Shown: positions 5,725 to 6,085 of the stretch, piece after piece
Layout of the letters: each line of letters begins with the position of its first letter
How positions within the stretch are numbered: position 1 is the first letter of the stretch
Source: Methylovirgula sp.
GTDB taxonomy: Bacteria > Pseudomonadota > Alphaproteobacteria > Rhizobiales > Beijerinckiaceae
Length of the DNA stretch: 6,085 nt
NCBI GenBank assembly: GCA_030040215.1
Contig: JASHUD010000193.1
Coordinates: forward strand, 1 to 6,085
Direction of reading: 5' to 3'
Notes under the pieces: generated by a model
The model's input: only the letters and a program-made list of their open reading frames with translations
What the model was told of the DNA's origin: nothing
Database searches by the model: none
Made by a program: the position numbers and the translations under genes

Positions 5725-5941
5725 TGTACCGCCCTTTCGGTTGTTTCCAGAAGGGCTGCTAATAAGTTTTGTATTATGTTGAGAAAGAGGATGTGATCGG
5801 GCAATAGTGAGGTTTATGGCTGGGCTGGTAGGCAAAACGTCGCAGGGAATTGTGGCATTTAGGCCACAAACCTGAATTCTTGTTCATAAAGGTCAGGAAT
5901 TGCTTGTAAATACTATCAATACTATCGGGTAACCCGGCGTC
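5725..5941 (-). promoter_or_regulatory. AT-rich upstream region of rlpA with candidate promoter
   Basis: The 217 bp between the channel-gene stop and the rlpA start are clearly richer in A and T than the coding DNA around them. On the minus strand TTTACA (5906-5911) and TATGAA (5884-5889) have a 16-bp spacing and resemble sigma-70 -35 and -10 boxes. A second possible -10, CATAAT, lies near 5775-5780 without a well-spaced -35. A perfect hairpin (5850-5869) sits between the first candidate promoter and the gene. None of this is decisive. Confidence 0.3.
5850..5869. repeat. Perfect 7-bp hairpin upstream of rlpA
   Basis: TTGTGGC (5850-5856) and GCCACAA (5863-5869) are exact complements around the 6-nt loop ATTTAG. 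No T-tract follows on either strand, so it is not a classical terminator. It could be an operator for a dimeric regulator, or a leader-RNA hairpin if transcription starts upstream of it. Confidence 0.45.
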
Positions 5942-5952
5942 TCAATCGCCGG
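5926..5952 (-). terminator. Possible weak hairpin terminator at the end of the channel gene
   Basis: CCGGCG (5934-5939) and CGCCGG (5947-5952) form a 6-bp GC stem with a 7-nt loop that contains the TGA stop of the upstream partial gene. A second small inverted repeat, CGGG-TAA-CCCG (5926-5936), overlaps one arm. There is no T-run after the stem on the minus strand, so it is not a standard intrinsic terminator and may only slow or protect the 3' end. Confidence 0.3.
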
Positions 5953-6085
5953 CCGGGTACATGCTGAGGCTGCTCGCCACCGAGTCGGCGATGTGCTCTT
6001 TGCTGATCACGCCGGCGATGTTCGCTGGGCGCGGCACGCCGCGTCCGCGCACGACCAGCGCCATGAGCGCATTTTTGCCACGCAT
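5942..6085 (-). CDS. Partial: C-terminal tail of a probable CBS-domain ClC-type chloride channel
   Basis: The last 47 codons of a minus-strand gene enter from the right edge and end at TGA 5942-5944. The peptide (MRGKNALMALVVRGRG, then PRPANIAGVISKEHIADSV) has the shape of the second half of a CBS domain: a strand (ALMALVV), a turn, then a strand ending GVISKEHIAD before the final helix. This GVI(S/T)K(E/D) ending is typical of CBS modules, and this wording resembles the C-terminal CBS domain of ClC-family chloride channel proteins of Hyphomicrobiales as I remember them. The Met at the very edge (6083-6085) is probably internal rather than the start. The CBS call is fairly safe. The channel assignment is weaker, because many other proteins end in a CBS domain and no membrane segment is in the window. 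Confidence 0.6.
   Translation of the reverse strand: MRGKNALMALVVRGRGVPRPANIAGVISKEHIADSVASSLSMYPAGD

Noticed and set aside
1..6085. CRISPR array, tRNA/rRNA genes, insertion sequence or phage genes
   Set aside because: No regularly spaced repeats, no tRNA-like cloverleaf, no transposase or integrase motifs and no terminal inverted repeats with target duplications were seen by eye.

Overview
This GC-rich window looks like the chromosome of an alphaproteobacterium, most likely a serine-cycle methylotroph of the Hyphomicrobiales (Methylobacterium, Methylocystis, Methylocella or Hyphomicrobium-like). The reason is a tight minus-strand operon encoding both subunits of malate thiokinase (mtkA, mtkB) and malyl-CoA lyase (mcl). 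As far as I can judge from memory, the three proteins match the Methylobacterium extorquens enzymes almost end to end. The genus is inference.

Layout, left to right. Positions 1-442 (minus) hold the N-terminal part of an unidentified single-pass membrane protein that runs off the left edge. Positions 510-3644 (minus) hold mcl, mtkB and mtkA, transcribed mtkA to mtkB to mcl with gaps of 35 and 25 bp; the membrane protein follows 67 bp later and may be co-transcribed. Positions 3645-3979 are a divergent intergenic region with a candidate mtkA promoter and several GC-rich inverted repeats. Positions 3980-4696 (plus) encode a beta-class carbonic anhydrase. Converging on it, and overlapping its stop codon by 4 bp, is a truncated CobB/CbiA (cobyrinate a,c-diamide synthase) at 4693-5112 (minus), which keeps only about the first third of the protein. 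A good intrinsic terminator (5143-5180) separates this remnant from a secreted RlpA-like double-psi beta-barrel protein (5206-5724, minus, probable TTG start). After an AT-richer leader, positions 5942-6085 (minus) carry the C-terminal tail of a protein resembling the terminal CBS domain of ClC-type chloride channels.

How the genes work together: malate thiokinase makes malyl-CoA from malate, CoA and ATP. Malyl-CoA lyase splits it to glyoxylate and acetyl-CoA, closing the serine cycle. The divergent carbonic anhydrase could supply bicarbonate to PEP carboxylase, the CO2-fixing step of the same cycle. That link rests on position and pathway logic only, and no ppc gene is in the window. The right-hand part (cobB remnant, rlpA, channel tail) has no evident link to C1 metabolism.

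I found no RNA gene, CRISPR array, insertion sequence or convincing new system. The most noteworthy points are the cobB remnant, the compact mtkA-mtkB-mcl order without ppc, and the unidentified membrane protein downstream of mcl.
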